Source: Micropterix aruncella
Taxonomy: Eukaryota; Arthropoda; Insecta; Lepidoptera; Micropterigidae
Assembly (NCBI GenBank): GCA_944548615.1
Contig: OX155965.1
Location: forward strand, 25,968,946 to 26,032,945
Direction: 5' to 3'
DNA: 64,000 nucleotides
The first letter of the stretch is position 1. Each line of letters begins with the position of its first letter. The translations under genes were made by a program, and so were the position numbers. The notes below the pieces were generated by a model. It searched no databases, was not told the origin of the DNA, and was given only the letters and a program-made list of their open reading frames with translations. Below, in pieces: positions 40,767-51,665 of the stretch.

Positions 40767-42036
40767 CTTAATACAGCATTATAAATAGGATAGAAAACGA
40801 ATTTACCGCGTGAAATTTGTAGGACCCGACGTTTCGGTGACGTTGCAGCCGCCGTTGTCTAGGGTAGACTAAAGAGCTGTCAGTCCGTTGTTTTGCGGGT
40901 AGGCCGCAAACCGCTGCCGCCACTGCGTAGGTTATAACGGTGGTGGGGGGCCGGGCTCGGAGCGCGGGAATTTTTAAAATCCGTCTTGCACACAACACTT
41001 ACTGTATCCTGTTTTACGTCTTTGCGTTCGGCGTTCGGCGGCGGGAACATTTTAAGAAGAGGGTTCCACGTAGAAGAGAGTTTGTAGCCGTCATCTCTAT
41101 TGAAGTTCGGAGTTCTTCTTATTTCAATGGCTTCCCGGATCATGCGAGGAAAGTAGAATTGTTCCTTGGATAGAACAATGGGATTTTGAAACTGCATCCA
41201 GTGGTTACTTCCGCTATCCAATATATGTTCGCAGATCGCCGATTTTTCTCGCTGAACGTTTTTAACAGCTTTGATGTGTTCTGTCAGTCGCGTGGCTATG
41301 GGCCGTTTCGTTTGTCCAACGTAGGCTAGACCGCAGCTGCATTCGACTTTATACACACCCGGGGTTTGCAGTGGTATTACATCCTTTACAGGCCTCAAAA
41401 ATCGAGCTATATTTTGGGTCGGTTTGAAGATCGTTTTTATATCGAATCTGTTTAGCATCTTACTTATTCGATCAGTCACGCCCTTGACGTATGGTAAGAA
41501 TGCTCTTGATCTGCTCGGTTTTTGAGTTTCGTCCGTATTAGATCGTGTGCGTGTCTCGTGATATTTTTCGTATCCATTTTTCCTAAGGACATCATTGACA
41601 TGTTCCATCTCCTTTGGAAAATGCTCAGTGCCGCATAGATCGCGTGCTCGATTCACGAGCGACGTTTGCACTGAACGTAGATGGTAGGGATGATGGTGTG
41701 AGCTTGCATGCAAATATCTGTCCGTATGTGTGGGCTTCCGATATACCGTATGTCCGAGAGTATTGTCACTTCTCCTCGTCACTTTGACATCCAAAAATGG
41801 TAAGGAGCCGTCCTTCTCTACTTCATAGGTGAAACTGATTTTTGGGTGTATGGAGTTTAGATGACCCAGGAATTCTTTCACCGTTTGAATGTTGCCTTTC
41901 AGGATGCAGAAGGTATCAACAACGGCGGCTGCAACGTCACCGAAACGTCGGGTCCTACAAATTTCACGCGGTAAATTCGTTTTCTATCCTATTTATAATG
42001 TCAAACAACCGCGATAGTCTTCGACTTAATACAGCA
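40767..42036 (-). mobile_element. Penelope-like element P1 with inverted terminal repeats and 12-bp target duplication
   Basis: CTTAATACAGCA lies at 40767-40778 and 42025-42036. The 1246-bp element between has 80-bp inverted repeats (40779-40858 and 41919-41998) containing TATAAATAGGATAGAAAACG, ACCCGACGTTTCGGTGACGT and GCAGCCGCCGTTGT. A further 26 bp (GTCGAAGACTATCGCGG...) lies only on the right. The RT N-terminal two thirds are absent. Penelope-like elements often carry such pseudo-LTRs in direct or inverted form. Confidence 0.85.
40880..41917 (-). CDS. Penelope-like RT C-terminus plus GIY-YIG endonuclease (internally deleted)
   Basis: Open for about 345 codons on the minus strand; a GTG at 41881 would give 333 aa, but the frame starts at the terminal-repeat junction. 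The first codons, VVDTFCILKGN, correspond to the catalytic YxDD region of Penelope RT with the motif cut at its second aspartate. Then SLPFLDVKVTR and YRKPTHTDRYLH (thumb), a basic linker and the GIY-YIG domain: GVYKVECSCGLAYVGQTKRP, TRLTEH, the catalytic-glutamate helix MIREAIEIRR, and PNFNRDDGYKLSSTWNPL. No internal stops. Without RT fingers and palm it should be unable to reverse transcribe. The C-terminus after PPPNAERK is low-complexity. Confidence 0.85.
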   Translation of the reverse strand, partial: DTFCILKGNIQTVKEFLGHLNSIHPKISFTYEVEKDGSLPFLDVKVTRRSDNTLGHTVYRKPTHTDRYLHASSHHHPYHLRSVQTSLVNRARDLCGTEHFPKEMEHVNDVLRKNGYEKYHETRTRSNTDETQKPSRSRAFLPYVKGVTDRISKMLNRFDIKTIFKPTQNIARFLRPVKDVIPLQTPGVYKVECSCGLAYVGQTKRPIATRLTEHIKAVKNVQREKSAICEHILDSGSNHWMQFQNPIVLSKEQFYFPRMIREAIEIRRTPNFNRDDGYKLSSTWNPLLKMFPPPNAERKDVKQDTVSVVCKTDFKNSRAPSPAPHHRYNLRSGGSGLRPTRKTTD

Positions 42037-42267
42037 GTTCCCAACATTTATCAGTCCGCAGCACAATAGTTTTTTCCTATCCTAATAAAATTTAGAGTTA
42101 TTTGATTATAAGTAATATCTTGATTATAGGCAATTTAAATCTAACGTATTATTTTAATTCTTACATTGACCTTGTTGATAAGCATTACCGTGATTTATTG
42201 CAATTTAATATTTAGATTTTTTTAATAACGTATGTACACAACAACGTCGCAAAGCTACTGTAAAAAA

Positions 42268-42725
42268 AAACGGTTGTATCACCCCAAGACTTTCCTGTCA
42301 AGTAGCCAGGAACTCAATTCATCTGAATATTAATATCGTAAATCCTATCACAACCCTCCTCACCCCCTACCTAGCGCCACCCTTTAACAATCGAAAATCG
42401 AAATCGAAATCGACTTCGACTTCAACTTCGACTTTTCCGACTTTTTCGACTTTTTCGCCTTGTTCGACTTTTTAGACTTTTTCGACTTTTTTAACTTTTT
42501 TAACTTTTTCGACTCGTGTCACCCCAAATCGTTTGTGTCAGCCCAAGAGTTTCCTGTCAAGTAGCCAGGAACTTAATTCATCTGAATATTAATATCATAA
42601 ATTCTACCACAAACTTCCCACCACCAACCTACCGCCACCCTTTAATCCTCAAAAATCGAATCGAAATCGACTTCGACTTTTTCGACTTTTTGACTTTTCG
42701 ACTTTCGACTTTTCAACTTTTCGAA
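42268..42725. repeat. K-modules (copies 4 and 5) with CGACTTTTT low-complexity DNA
   Basis: TCACCCCAAGACTTTCCTGT (42280) and TCAGCCCAAGAGTTTCCTGT (42536) each continue with CAAGTAGCCAGGAACT, AATTCATCTGAATATTAATA and a CCACC-rich end. Each is followed by GAAATCGACTTCGACTT and repeated CGACTTTTT. The arrangement is a 255-bp tandem duplication. Confidence 0.7.
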
Positions 42726-43110
42726 TTTTGTGTCTGCTGTTGACCGTTGAGGAGTTCCCTCGTCGGGACCCAACCCAGGGTACATCAGCCATGTCATGGT
42801 GAAACTTGAAAGTTGCATAATTGAATGCGTATACAACATTTTGGGTCTCATAAAATTTCTTATCTGAGCTGTTAACCATTGAGGAGTTCCCTCATGGTCA
42901 ACAGCAGTTTCAGTTTCACAGAGACAGAACTGCGGCACCCAGGGCTGCCTTCCAACGAGGGAACTTCTCAACAGTCAACAGCTCAGATAAGAAATTTTAT
43001 ACACGCACTTAATTATGACAGCCCGTTCTAAGTTTCACCATGACATGGCTGCTGCACTTATTTTAAAAAATGGAGTCAGTTTTTTTTTGTTAAAATGTTG
43101 TCTATTATAT
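42726..43110. repeat. C-repeat copy 3, head-to-head inverted
   Basis: 42726-42896 is minus-oriented (GTTGACCGTTGAGGAGTTCC, CATGTCATGGTGAAACTT) and 42895-43110 plus-oriented (CAACGAGGGAACTTCTCAAC, GCTGCTGCACTTATTTT, GAGTCAGTTTTTTTTTG). TTCTTATCTGAGCTGTTAAC (42872) pairs with its near-complement at 42975-43000, so the locus can fold into a stem with a 60-nt loop. Confidence 0.7.
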
Positions 43111-43855
43111 AGAAATTAAGTTCTAAATAATTAAATAAACATCCACTCCGGTTTCATCAACCTTGGTTAAAATTGCCTAGTAAAAGTAAGAGCTGAATCA
43201 GTAAAAAAGTTTCTCCGCATGATTTTAATGGTTACTTTACCGACAATTGTTACTACCGCAAGATGGTCAGTAAAAGTAAAGTACAATTTTAAGTGTCATC
43301 TTATCAGCTGTTTGTCTGACGGTTGGCCGCATTTCATTCATGAGTTTTCTTTATGGTTCTGCTTTTATTTCTCGGCTTGTAACTTAGTGATTAATTATGC
43401 TGTTTGAGATTCTTCGTCAACGAAATCCGAAAAAACGTTTATTTTTAAGTATGCGGCAAACAAAAGGAGAAGAATTAATATTAGCACATATTAGGTTTCG
43501 TTTGAGAATGTCGAAGAATATAGCACGAGGATTAGTTCACCTTTAGGGATAAAATGTCTGTTTTCATAAATTTAAATTCGGCCGAAAACGTCGAACAAAC
43601 GCTACATAATAATAATAGAAAATATTTATGTTAGAATAAGATCAACTGTTTTTATTTTTTTTTGTATTTTGATACTTTACCATTTTTAATGCTTCTACTT
43701 GCATATTGAATGCCTATTTAAAACATGAGTATGTATTTAAGATAATTAAATTTTTATATTTATTTTTATATTACATTTCAACGAATTGGTGTGTACTGTA
43801 ATGTTGATTTGCTAAATACATATATAAATAAATAAATATAAAATATATAGTTATA
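43111..43855. other. Unassigned interval
   Basis: No feature recognised. Confidence 0.45.
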
Positions 43856-43856
43856 T

Positions 43857-44690
43857 ATATTACATTACATTACATTACATTTTCGTCGTGTCCAGGTGAC
43901 GGCTAAAGACCGCTCTTGGACGTGTCAAAATAATTGGGTTATGTAGTAAGTTTCGTTACTACTCTTTACTGAACATACATAGTTAGTCAAGAATTACCTA
44001 CTAGATTGTCCAACTATAAATATAAATAATCAAAATAGAAGTTTAATATTTGAAGTAGTTAGTGATTCGAAAGGATACGTAGTTAAATTATTTATCGTAA
44101 TATTCAAATTGTCAGTAAAATGTTAAATAATCAAATTAAATCTACGTTATGCATTTTAAACTAAAAGTTGGCCCTCAAATTCGGCCAAATTATAGAAAGG
44201 GTGGCCTATCAGCATCTCCTTGATGTTTTTTTTTTTAATTTTATGTCCTTCAGCTGTTTAAATTTTGTAGGGAGTAGATTATAGAATTTAATGCTAAGGT
44301 ACAAGTAGCTTTTCTGTACTTTTGCCAGTCGTATTCGGGGTACGCATAAAATGGAGCTACCGCGGGTATGATGCGAGTGAATGTCTGCATTAATTGGTGT
44401 TTCAGTTAGGTGCTGTCTAGCATACATTAATCACTGGTATATAAACGCCGAAGACCATAGTCATTACCCTTGCCTTGGTGAAATATTCTTTGCATGAGGT
44501 CCTAGTCGTTACCTGATACATGCTGCGCAGTGCTCTCTTTTGCAAAAGAAAGATTCTTTTACTAGTTGCAGCATTTCCCCAAAATAGTAGTCCAAAATAG
44601 TATATAAACTTCGAAACCTTAAAAAACAGACCGCTTTGCGATGAATTGCGAGGTTGAAAAATATAGTTAAGAACCACAAATATAGTTAGA
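43857..44690 (-). pseudogene. LINE-D copy 1: ORF2 C-terminus and 3' UTR
   Basis: On the minus strand two overlapping frames (44677-44417 and 44427-44209) give a continuous RT-thumb/C-terminal segment after one frameshift: FIYYFGLLFWGNAATSKRIF, LLQKRALRSMYQVTTRTSCK, then HSHHTRGSSILCVPRIRLAK, SIKFYNLLPTKFKQLKDIKL. The YGLIFWGN, QKRA-R and H...TR...P..RL...FYN-LP signatures belong to CR1/Jockey-superfamily ORF2. The UTR ends in an ATTACATTACATT tail (43857-43882). Confidence 0.75.
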
Positions 44691-45600
44691 AATATAGTAG
44701 GGAACGAAAAATCTCAGTAAATATCCTATCGGAATTCCGGTAACTATAGTTTTTATCCAAAATAACGTGAAGAAAGCCAGCTTTGCCTTAGATCGAAAGT
44801 AAGAGATAACGTTAAAAAGTAAAATTACCGATTTTTACCCTTAGCTGAGGTTGGACCGGCTAGGAGAGGTTTAACACAATAAACATCACCTAATTATAAT
44901 AATTACATATGTTTTAATGACAAATGTTATACAAATAGTTAGATGACAATTTCAAGTTTCATGTAATTATAGAAATAATTTAGAAATATTTTATATTTTA
45001 TAAGGAATACGCAGAACAAAAACGATAAAAACTGATTTCAGATTGTTAATAACATGGTGTCAATGTAGACAAGAATTTATTAAGTTTATGAATCCTCTAA
45101 AGGAGTTGTGAATCATTAGTTTTTCAGTAAAATCCTCTGAATATTTTCAGCAACAAAAAAGTAATCCCGGAAAAGATCCATCTAGTCATTTTTTGCTGAG
45201 TTTTATTAAAATACTAGTAAACTTCGAAAGGTTTCCGATTTATTTTAAACTGTTTTACTCGGAGATTAACAAAATATTTTCCATCTTATATCTCTATAGC
45301 GATTATTATGATCCTCACAAGGAAAACCTTTTTTGGCATTTTTGAATAATTTCGTCCATAGATTTTACGGTACATAGAACGTATTGCGTTATAAATTTTT
45401 GTTTACATCGTACCTTGGGTAGGTCTATGGCTACCGATCCTTATGTAACTTACAGCGAAATCACTCTTAAGAATACTATGATCACATTCATAGGAAGTGC
45501 CGTTTGCCTGTAAATAGTCATTAAGGATACAGTCTTTGGCAAACTATTCCAATGCATTTTTATCTCAATTAGTGTCAGTTTTATTAGAAGCATTCTTACG
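44691..45600. other. Unassigned interval
   Basis: No gene or repeat partner identified. Confidence 0.45.
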
Positions 45601-46342
45601 ATACGCCCTTGACGTATGGTAAGAATGCTATTGATCTGCTCGGTTTCTGAGTTTCGTCTGTATTAGATCGTGTGCTTGTCTTGTGATATAACGAGAAGGG
45701 CTTGACAGGTCGAATAAGTAAGATGCTAAACAGATTCGATATAAAAACGATCTTTAAGCCGACCCAAAATATAGCTCGATTTTAAGGCCTGTAAAGGATG
45801 TAATACCACTGCAAACCCCGAGTGTGTATAAAGTCGAATGCAGCTGCGGTTTAGCCTACGTTGGAGAAATGAAACGGCCCATAGCAACGCGACTGACAGA
45901 ACACATCAAAGCTGTTAAAAACGTTCAGCGAGAAAAATCGGCGATCTGCGAACACATATTGGATAGCGGAAGTAACCACAGGATGCAGTTTCAAAATCCC
46001 ATTGTGCTTTCCAAGGAACAATTCTACTTTCCTCGCATGATCCGGGAAGCCATTGAAATAAGAAGAACCCCGAACTTCAATAGAGACGACGGTTACAAAC
46101 TCTTTTCTACGTGGAACCCTCTTCTTAAAATGTTCCCGCCGCCGAACGCCGAACGCAAGGAAGTTAGACAGGATACAGTGAGTGTTGTGTGCAAGACGGA
46201 TTTTCGAAATTCGCGCGCTCCGAGCCTTTTCAACGGATTGACAGGTCTTTCAGTCTACCCTGGACAACGGCGGCTGCAACGTCACTGAAACGTCGGGTGC
46301 TACAAATTTCACGCGCTAAATTCGTTTCTATCCTATTTATAA
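45601..46342 (+). mobile_element. Penelope-like element P2 with inverted 5' segment
   Basis: 45694-46342 is plus-oriented and matches P1 from the linker before GIY-YIG to the terminal repeat (GGCGGCTGCAACGTCACTGA ... CTATCCTATTTATAA). 45601-45690 is the stretch that should lie just upstream, but inverted (CGCCCTTGACGTATGGTAAG ... GTGTGCTTGTCTTGTGATAT). The breakpoint falls in GGGCG/TTGAC at 45692-45700. No terminal repeat exists on the left. Confidence 0.85.
45694..46288 (+). pseudogene. P2 GIY-YIG endonuclease domain (5'-truncated)
   Basis: Frame 45824-46288 encodes YKVECSCGLAYVGEMKRPIA, TRLTEHIKAVKNVQREKSAI, MIREAIEIRRTPNFNRDDGY, KLFSTWNPLLKMFPPPN, collinear with P1. Differences include QT to EM after YVG and WMQF to RMQF. 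A one-base shift near 45783 separates it from the upstream RISKMLNRFDIKTIFKPTQN part. The C-terminus reads into the terminal repeat. GIY, YVG, the R and the helix E remain. Confidence 0.75.
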
Positions 46343-46442
46343 TTGTTTTTCCGTTATTTTTAAGGTGTTTTATTAAGATATTTGTTGTAGTACCATCTTG
46401 GTAGTATTAAAGATAAACGAGTTCAATTACCTGACTCCTCTT

Positions 46443-47005
46443 TACAAGCTTTTATTAACGTTGCAATGTTTCTTAGTTTGTTTACATCAAATCTTGCAGG
46501 CTAAATTAGAACCACTTACTATTATCCTATGAAGTTGAAATTGTACATGTTGTTTCAATTCCAATGACAATGCAATTTTATGGTGAGCATGGCCTGATTC
46601 TACACCTAGGATCGGCTCCCAACGAGGATACTCCTCCACGGTCAATAGCACAGACACACAATTTTGTATAAGCATTCAATTATGATAGCCCGTTCTGAAT
46701 TTCACCATGACATGGCTGCTGCAGCCAGGGTTGGCTCCCGACGAGGGGACTCCTCAACGGTCAACAGCATAGAAACGAAATTTTGTATACGCAGTCAATT
46801 ATGATAGCTCGCTCTAAGTTTAACCGCGACACGGCTGCTGCAACCTCGGTTGGCTTCCAACGAGGAGACTCCTCGACGGTCAACAGCACGATCACGAAAT
46901 TCTGTAAAGCATTCAATTATGATAACCCGTTCTAAGTTCCACTATGAAATGGCTGCTGGACCCAGGGTTGGCTCGGGACAGAGCATTTTAATAAAAGCTT
47001 GTTTA
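46443..47005 (+). repeat. C-repeat copy 4 (both ends visible)
   Basis: ACAAGCTTTTATTAAC (46444) and TTTTAATAAAAGCTTGTTT (46987) are inverted ends. The interior starts GTTGTTTCAATTCCAATGAC and ATTTTATGGTGAGCATGGCC, then about four 115-119-bp units. This is the only copy with both putative termini. Confidence 0.6.
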
Positions 47006-48035
47006 AAAAAAACTTTTTAATTATTAACCTTTTTATCACTTTTTATCAACTTCAAAATGATTTTAATATTCAATGAAAAATATTTTCTGTCTGTGTCACT
47101 CATTCATATGCATAATGTCGAAATTTCGGTAAAAATAGTGTTCTATTTAATTTCGTCAATTTATTCATTTTCCGTCATTCTTCCATATTAGTCGACAATA
47201 GCATGTTTGTCCAATATAATTTATCGAAATATGATTAGGGGATGACAGGCAGAAGAGAAACTGCCGACGATAAATCTCAATAAGCGCACTCTCCACAAAC
47301 TTATTGCGGTCTCCGTAGCTATGTGTAGAATTAAAAGAAAAAAGAAGATGTGCTCCAGATCCATGCAATTTATTCGATCGCTCGCTGTGAAAATAAATAT
47401 GAAAATTTGTTTCTGCGACTGTGGCAATAAACGTGTCCTAATGGCAATGTATGAACAAATTTTAATTATATTGTTAATTGATTTGATTATAATTTTAGGT
47501 ATAACCAAATATATGATTTATAATTTTAAGTTCGATAATAGGCGCAAAAGGCAGTCATATTTAATTGCTTAAGGCAATTTCCTACTGCCGACCATTTGTA
47601 TCAATATTAATTAATTAATAATGGTGATATTATACATTAGATAGAAGGCAAATTTTACTTATTTTTTTATTCAAACATAAGAAAATCAATAATATATTGG
47701 CCGTATCACACCCAATGTTGGGAAACATGTTTAGAATAGAATATAATACAATAGAATTACATATACAATTTTATTTTATACGTATTGTGGTAGTACATGG
47801 AGTTTTACAATTATTCAGTGCGACACAACCTGCCTTTTAGACGTACAATATATTTTTTAAATAAAGTTGCTTACAGAAATTCATTCAAAGAATGTTTAAA
47901 AAACATAATTAAATAAAGGTCCAAAATGTAACTTATAATAGTTACGTTATATTTATCCATTACTTAAAAATTCAAGAAAGTTAAATTAGGTTGGTAACTA
48001 TAATTATTTAATGTATCTATTTGTTTGTTTGTTTG
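47006..48035. other. Unassigned interval of 1 kb
   Basis: Short frames on both strands, none with a recognisable domain. A GTTTGTTT run at 48020-48043 belongs to the tail of S4. Confidence 0.5.
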
Positions 48036-48318
48036 TTTGTTTCTGTTTCTATTCTTTATTGTGAAATCACAATGGGCGGGTTTATTGTCATATGACAATC
48101 TCTTACAACCAATCCTAATATGACGTGTTCATATGTATGTGTGCGTGTAACAAGTATGTAAGTGTGTGTCTTATTATTGCATTCGATCGACAGAATTGAA
48201 ACTGCAATTCCGTTAATTTTATCCTAACGGAAAATAGTGACCCAGCCGGGAATCAAACCCGGAACCTTACTATGTAAGATCAGGCGACTTACCCACTATA
48301 CCAACCGGTCGTGTATCT
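48036..48318 (-). mobile_element. tRNA-derived SINE S4
   Basis: Minus-strand, near full length. Tail TTCTTTATTGTGAAATCACA and CTCTTACAACCAATCC at the left, spacer TATCCTAACGGAAAAT, then the head with B box complement GGGAATCAAACC (mutated) and the A-box region near 48300. The GTTTG run at its left is the complement of an AAAC tail. Confidence 0.8.
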
Positions 48319-48963
48319 TTAGTGTGTAATATGGGCGTATAAGTTTAATAAAGCTTCTTAAAGTTTCCCGAGTAAAATAAAATAACATAAAATTACTATT
48401 TATTTCTGGTGTAATGATAACACAACAATGCTAAGAATAATGAATTTAACTGACTATAATTTGATTAGGTACTACATTTATTAAATTTGCTCTCTCCCCC
48501 CCCCCCCCCCTAATCCTTCTAATAAACATATGTATTATCATGGATTTTAATTGAGTTTAAATTTCGTGGGTAAAGAAAAACTGAAATATAATAGAAAAAA
48601 TATACCCTAGTAAGGGCATATTTGTCCTTGGGAAATATTTTGTGCACATAACCTTTTTGCTACTTTCTCTTAGAATAAATAAAGTATTTTATTATTATTT
48701 ATTATTATTGTTATCATACAGATCATTATTATTGTTAATTGTGCTAGCTTCATGAGGTGACTACAAGTCGCACATATTCTGCACTCTCACTCAAAGTTGA
48801 GCAAAATGTCTCTTTGAATATTGGACTTGAAAAGAAGAGACGCATTATACAAGCCAAAGAGCAACATGCAGCTCGCAAGCCACTGTTTTCCGACCCATGA
48901 CCTAAGTCATAGGCCGCAAAATCGATAGAGACGATAAAACAAAATATGTACTGCAATAAATTA
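48319..48963. other. Unassigned interval with poly-C and ATT runs
   Basis: C15 at 48496-48510; ATT-rich microsatellite at 48688-48735. Nothing coding. Confidence 0.5.
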
Positions 48964-49250
48964 CGGTAAACCGGTGGCGTAGTGGTTAGCTCGCCTGATC
49001 TTACATTGTACGGTCCCTGGTTCGATTCCCGGTTGGGTCACCATTTTCCGTTGGGATCAAATTAACGGAATTGCATTTTCAACTCTGTCGATGAAATACA
49101 ATATCAAGACACACACTTACACACATGTTAAATGCTCACATATGTACATATAAACATTTCATAGTACGGTTGGTTGTAAGAGATTGTCATATGACAATAA
49201 ACCCGCCCATTGTGAAATTTCACAATAAAGAGTAGAAAACAAAACAAATT
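48964..49250 (+). mobile_element. tRNA-derived SINE S5 (best-preserved)
   Basis: A box TGGCGTAGTGG at 48975-48985 and perfect B box GGTTCGATTCC at 49019-49029, 33 bp apart as in a Pol III promoter. Then CCATTTTCCGTTGGGATC, AACGGAATTGCATTTTCAAC, AAGACACACACTTACACACA, TTGGTTGTAAGAGATTG, CATATGACAATAAACCCGCC, and tail CACAATAAAGAGTAGAAAAC with AAAC. Head is tRNA-like but not a functional tRNA. Confidence 0.85.
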
Positions 49251-49610
49251 AAAATACTATAGGTAAACATATCTAGTTCGAAAGGCTATAAAATATCATC
49301 GTAATAAAATATCAGACGTATTGAAGGACCCATCTAGGCTTTTTCTTAAGGTGGTGGGTATAGTGCGTTCACGTGCAGTCGAAGTGGTGAAATTAAACAT
49401 GCACCGCCTACGAGGTGTCAACAGGCGGCGACGCTCTCGTGTGTCACGGTGCGGCCACGCCGACTATTGTGTAGCCAGATTCATTCAAAGTTGGCTACGA
49501 GTCAATGCGAGTCAATGAACGCGGCACTAGCGATAGCAGTTACATGAACGCCTTATAAAAAATATACCTATTCATTTTCAAGACGACAAAGTCCTGCTGT
49601 GGTAATAGAT
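49251..49610. other. Unassigned interval
   Basis: GC-richer stretch at 49375-49520 with an open frame of 65 codons (arginine-rich) and no family resemblance. Confidence 0.4.
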
Positions 49611-49630
49611 AGACCATAGTGCAGTTGGAC

Positions 49631-50312
49631 GATGTCGACTACACCGGGCAAACCCGTCACCCCAGGCTGGTATAACGATAGGTGATCGTTCTTTCAGCCG
49701 TGGGGTGAGCGTAGAAGACTTAGACAATGACAATCCATTATCTAGCTCCGTCAACTAGCCCGCGACAGACCAACCCTTACCGCCCGGCACCGGGTAGTCA
49801 ACCCAGTGGGCAGACAAAGCGCCCTCGCTACCAGTTATAGGCAGATTTCTCAAGCCTCCCGACTGGTTACAGGTTCGAGGTCGCTTGCGCGGTCATCTCC
49901 CTTGTGTAGCAGTGATTCGGTGTGTGCCGAATCTATCGCGGACTATGGCATCCTTTGCTCGGCTGTTCACTCGGTATCGGGTAGCCAAATGGTCGTTTCA
50001 AGAGCGGCTGCCACAAGTTAAACAACCACCCCCGCTCTATCCCCCCCGGAAACAAAGCCGTTTCCAGACTCCTCTGACTATCAGTCGGAATGCAGTCAAT
50101 TGGCTGACGCTGCAGGGTGCGTAAGCAGGGTGCGGGTGCGCCGTCTAGAAGCGCCTGAAGGTTGCTGCCTAGAGGAAACTGGCCCGCACGCCAGAGCCCT
50201 ACCCGGGCTCGTACTTCTGCGTGGAGGCTGCCGGATGGTGACCCGTGAGAATGGCCGCCCAGCCTAAACATGGGTCTTAGTAGCCTAAATGCAACAGGGC
50301 CCATTAGCTCCC
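49631..50312 (+). repeat. A-repeat A11 (full length)
   Basis: From GATGTCGACTACACCGGGCA to GGGCCCATTAGCTCCC, collinear with A3 and A13, with a CCCCCCC insertion at 50041. AGACCATAGT occurs just before (49611) and 16 bp after (50329), a possible target duplication following a short AGTGCAATACAAAA tail. Confidence 0.8.
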
Positions 50313-50613
50313 AGAGTGCAATACAAAAAGACCATAGTACAATACAAAAGTAATACATCTTCGAAAGTAGAAGTTCTAAATATCGGCTAATACATGTGAA
50401 GAGCAATGTAAACTTTATTCAAGCCGCCATATGTAAATAGATAGATAGACTACTTTAATGACAAAACAAGTTACAAGTCATAATAAATGTACATGAAGTT
50501 TCAATGTGTCTACCCCATCTACAATAGGTCTACTTAAGACTATTATTAGTATAAAATTCTAAAAAATCTTCAACGAAATAGAACTCCTGTTCAACCTAAA
50601 TCTGAGGTATAAG

Positions 50614-50808
50614 AAATCAACGTGGTACCATGGAGTCTTTGGCAATAGTTACATATCCAGGCTGGTACAGAAACGCTTTCTGAGATTTTTTCTGCTGTAT
50701 GGATATTATACTTTCCTGTACCTTACGACATTTATTCTGGGGATGTTTGGATGCATCTCACTAAGTGTAAGAAGAGATTGGCTGACAATCTGCCACCAAA
50801 CAATCTGA
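50614..50808 (+). pseudogene. LINE ORF2 fragment (thumb / post-thumb)
   Basis: Open frame without a start codon: KSTWYHGVFGNSYISRLVQK, RFLRFFLLYGYYTFLYLTTF, ILGMFGCISLSVRRDWLTIC, stop at 50808. The QKRFLR...LYGYYPFLYPT..LGMLG...L..RR signature is that of an insect CR1/Jockey-superfamily LINE. 64 codons, both ends truncated. Confidence 0.65.
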
Positions 50809-51344
50809 ATTGCAGGATTTGCCATTACGTCCTAAATGTTATTTTTATCTTTTCTGAAAATGATTTCACCATGACTCGTTAATTATATGCAACTACATTG
50901 TAGATAATGGATAGGTACATTAATAACTATTAACTACTGCTTTAATCAATTTGTACATTTTATTTATTATTACATTACATTCTTCAATTTTATTTAAATG
51001 TATTTATTACATTCAAGTACAATTGTGAAATTGTATCGAAATTCACTCCGCGCGACCAAATAATCAATCTTAATTCTGCACGAGTGATTATTGTGTCGTC
51101 GTGTAGATCTTGCGGTATTATAAAATGCAAGCCGAGTAGCAAATTAAGTCATTGAGTAAAAAGTTGTGCTGAAAAGTTGTCCACGGAGGACGTTTGCACG
51201 CAAAAAAATCATCGTAGTGTATACTACCCACCCCGCAATACTACCCTCCCATTTCTTTAAAATTATTCAACGAATTGAAACAGATGTAGCTTATTTTTAT
51301 ATTTCTTTACCATAACTTAGCTGAAATCCTGTCTTTCCAATTTC
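50809..51344. other. Unassigned interval
   Basis: No feature recognised. Confidence 0.45.
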
Positions 51345-51665
51345 AGTACACGACTGTCCAACAAAAAGTAATGTAATGTGATTAGGGTTCATCTATGTAT
51401 GTATTCCGATTCTTTATTCCACCATAACTTCTAAACATTTGAACTGATTTCGAGGAGTGTGGTGTTGTTAGAATCGTTATGTAATCCTGAGTGCCATAGA
51501 GTGTCCAGATAGCTGTCCAGATATCAAGTAAGTAGTTGTGTAAATGTTCAAATGTTGAAAATCAACAAATTAACATAAATAGATCGTGTTTAGTGTCAAA
51601 TGAAAGGTCTGATTGAGTACATTCCGGAAATATACATGTATCTATATGGATAAATACATAAACCA
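51345..51665 (+). repeat. B-repeat copy 4 (most complete)
   Basis: ACACGACTGTCCAACAAAAA, GGGTTCATCTATGTATG, CACCATAACTTCTAAACA, TGGTGTTGTTAGAATCGTTA, GTGTCAAATGAAAGGTCTGA, TTGAGTACATTCCGGAAAT. Confidence 0.7.

Noticed and set aside
48966..49040. Possible functional tRNA gene
   Set aside because: A and B boxes are present, but the arms do not form a clean cloverleaf and the same head occurs in five or more dispersed copies with a common 200-bp body, so it is a SINE.
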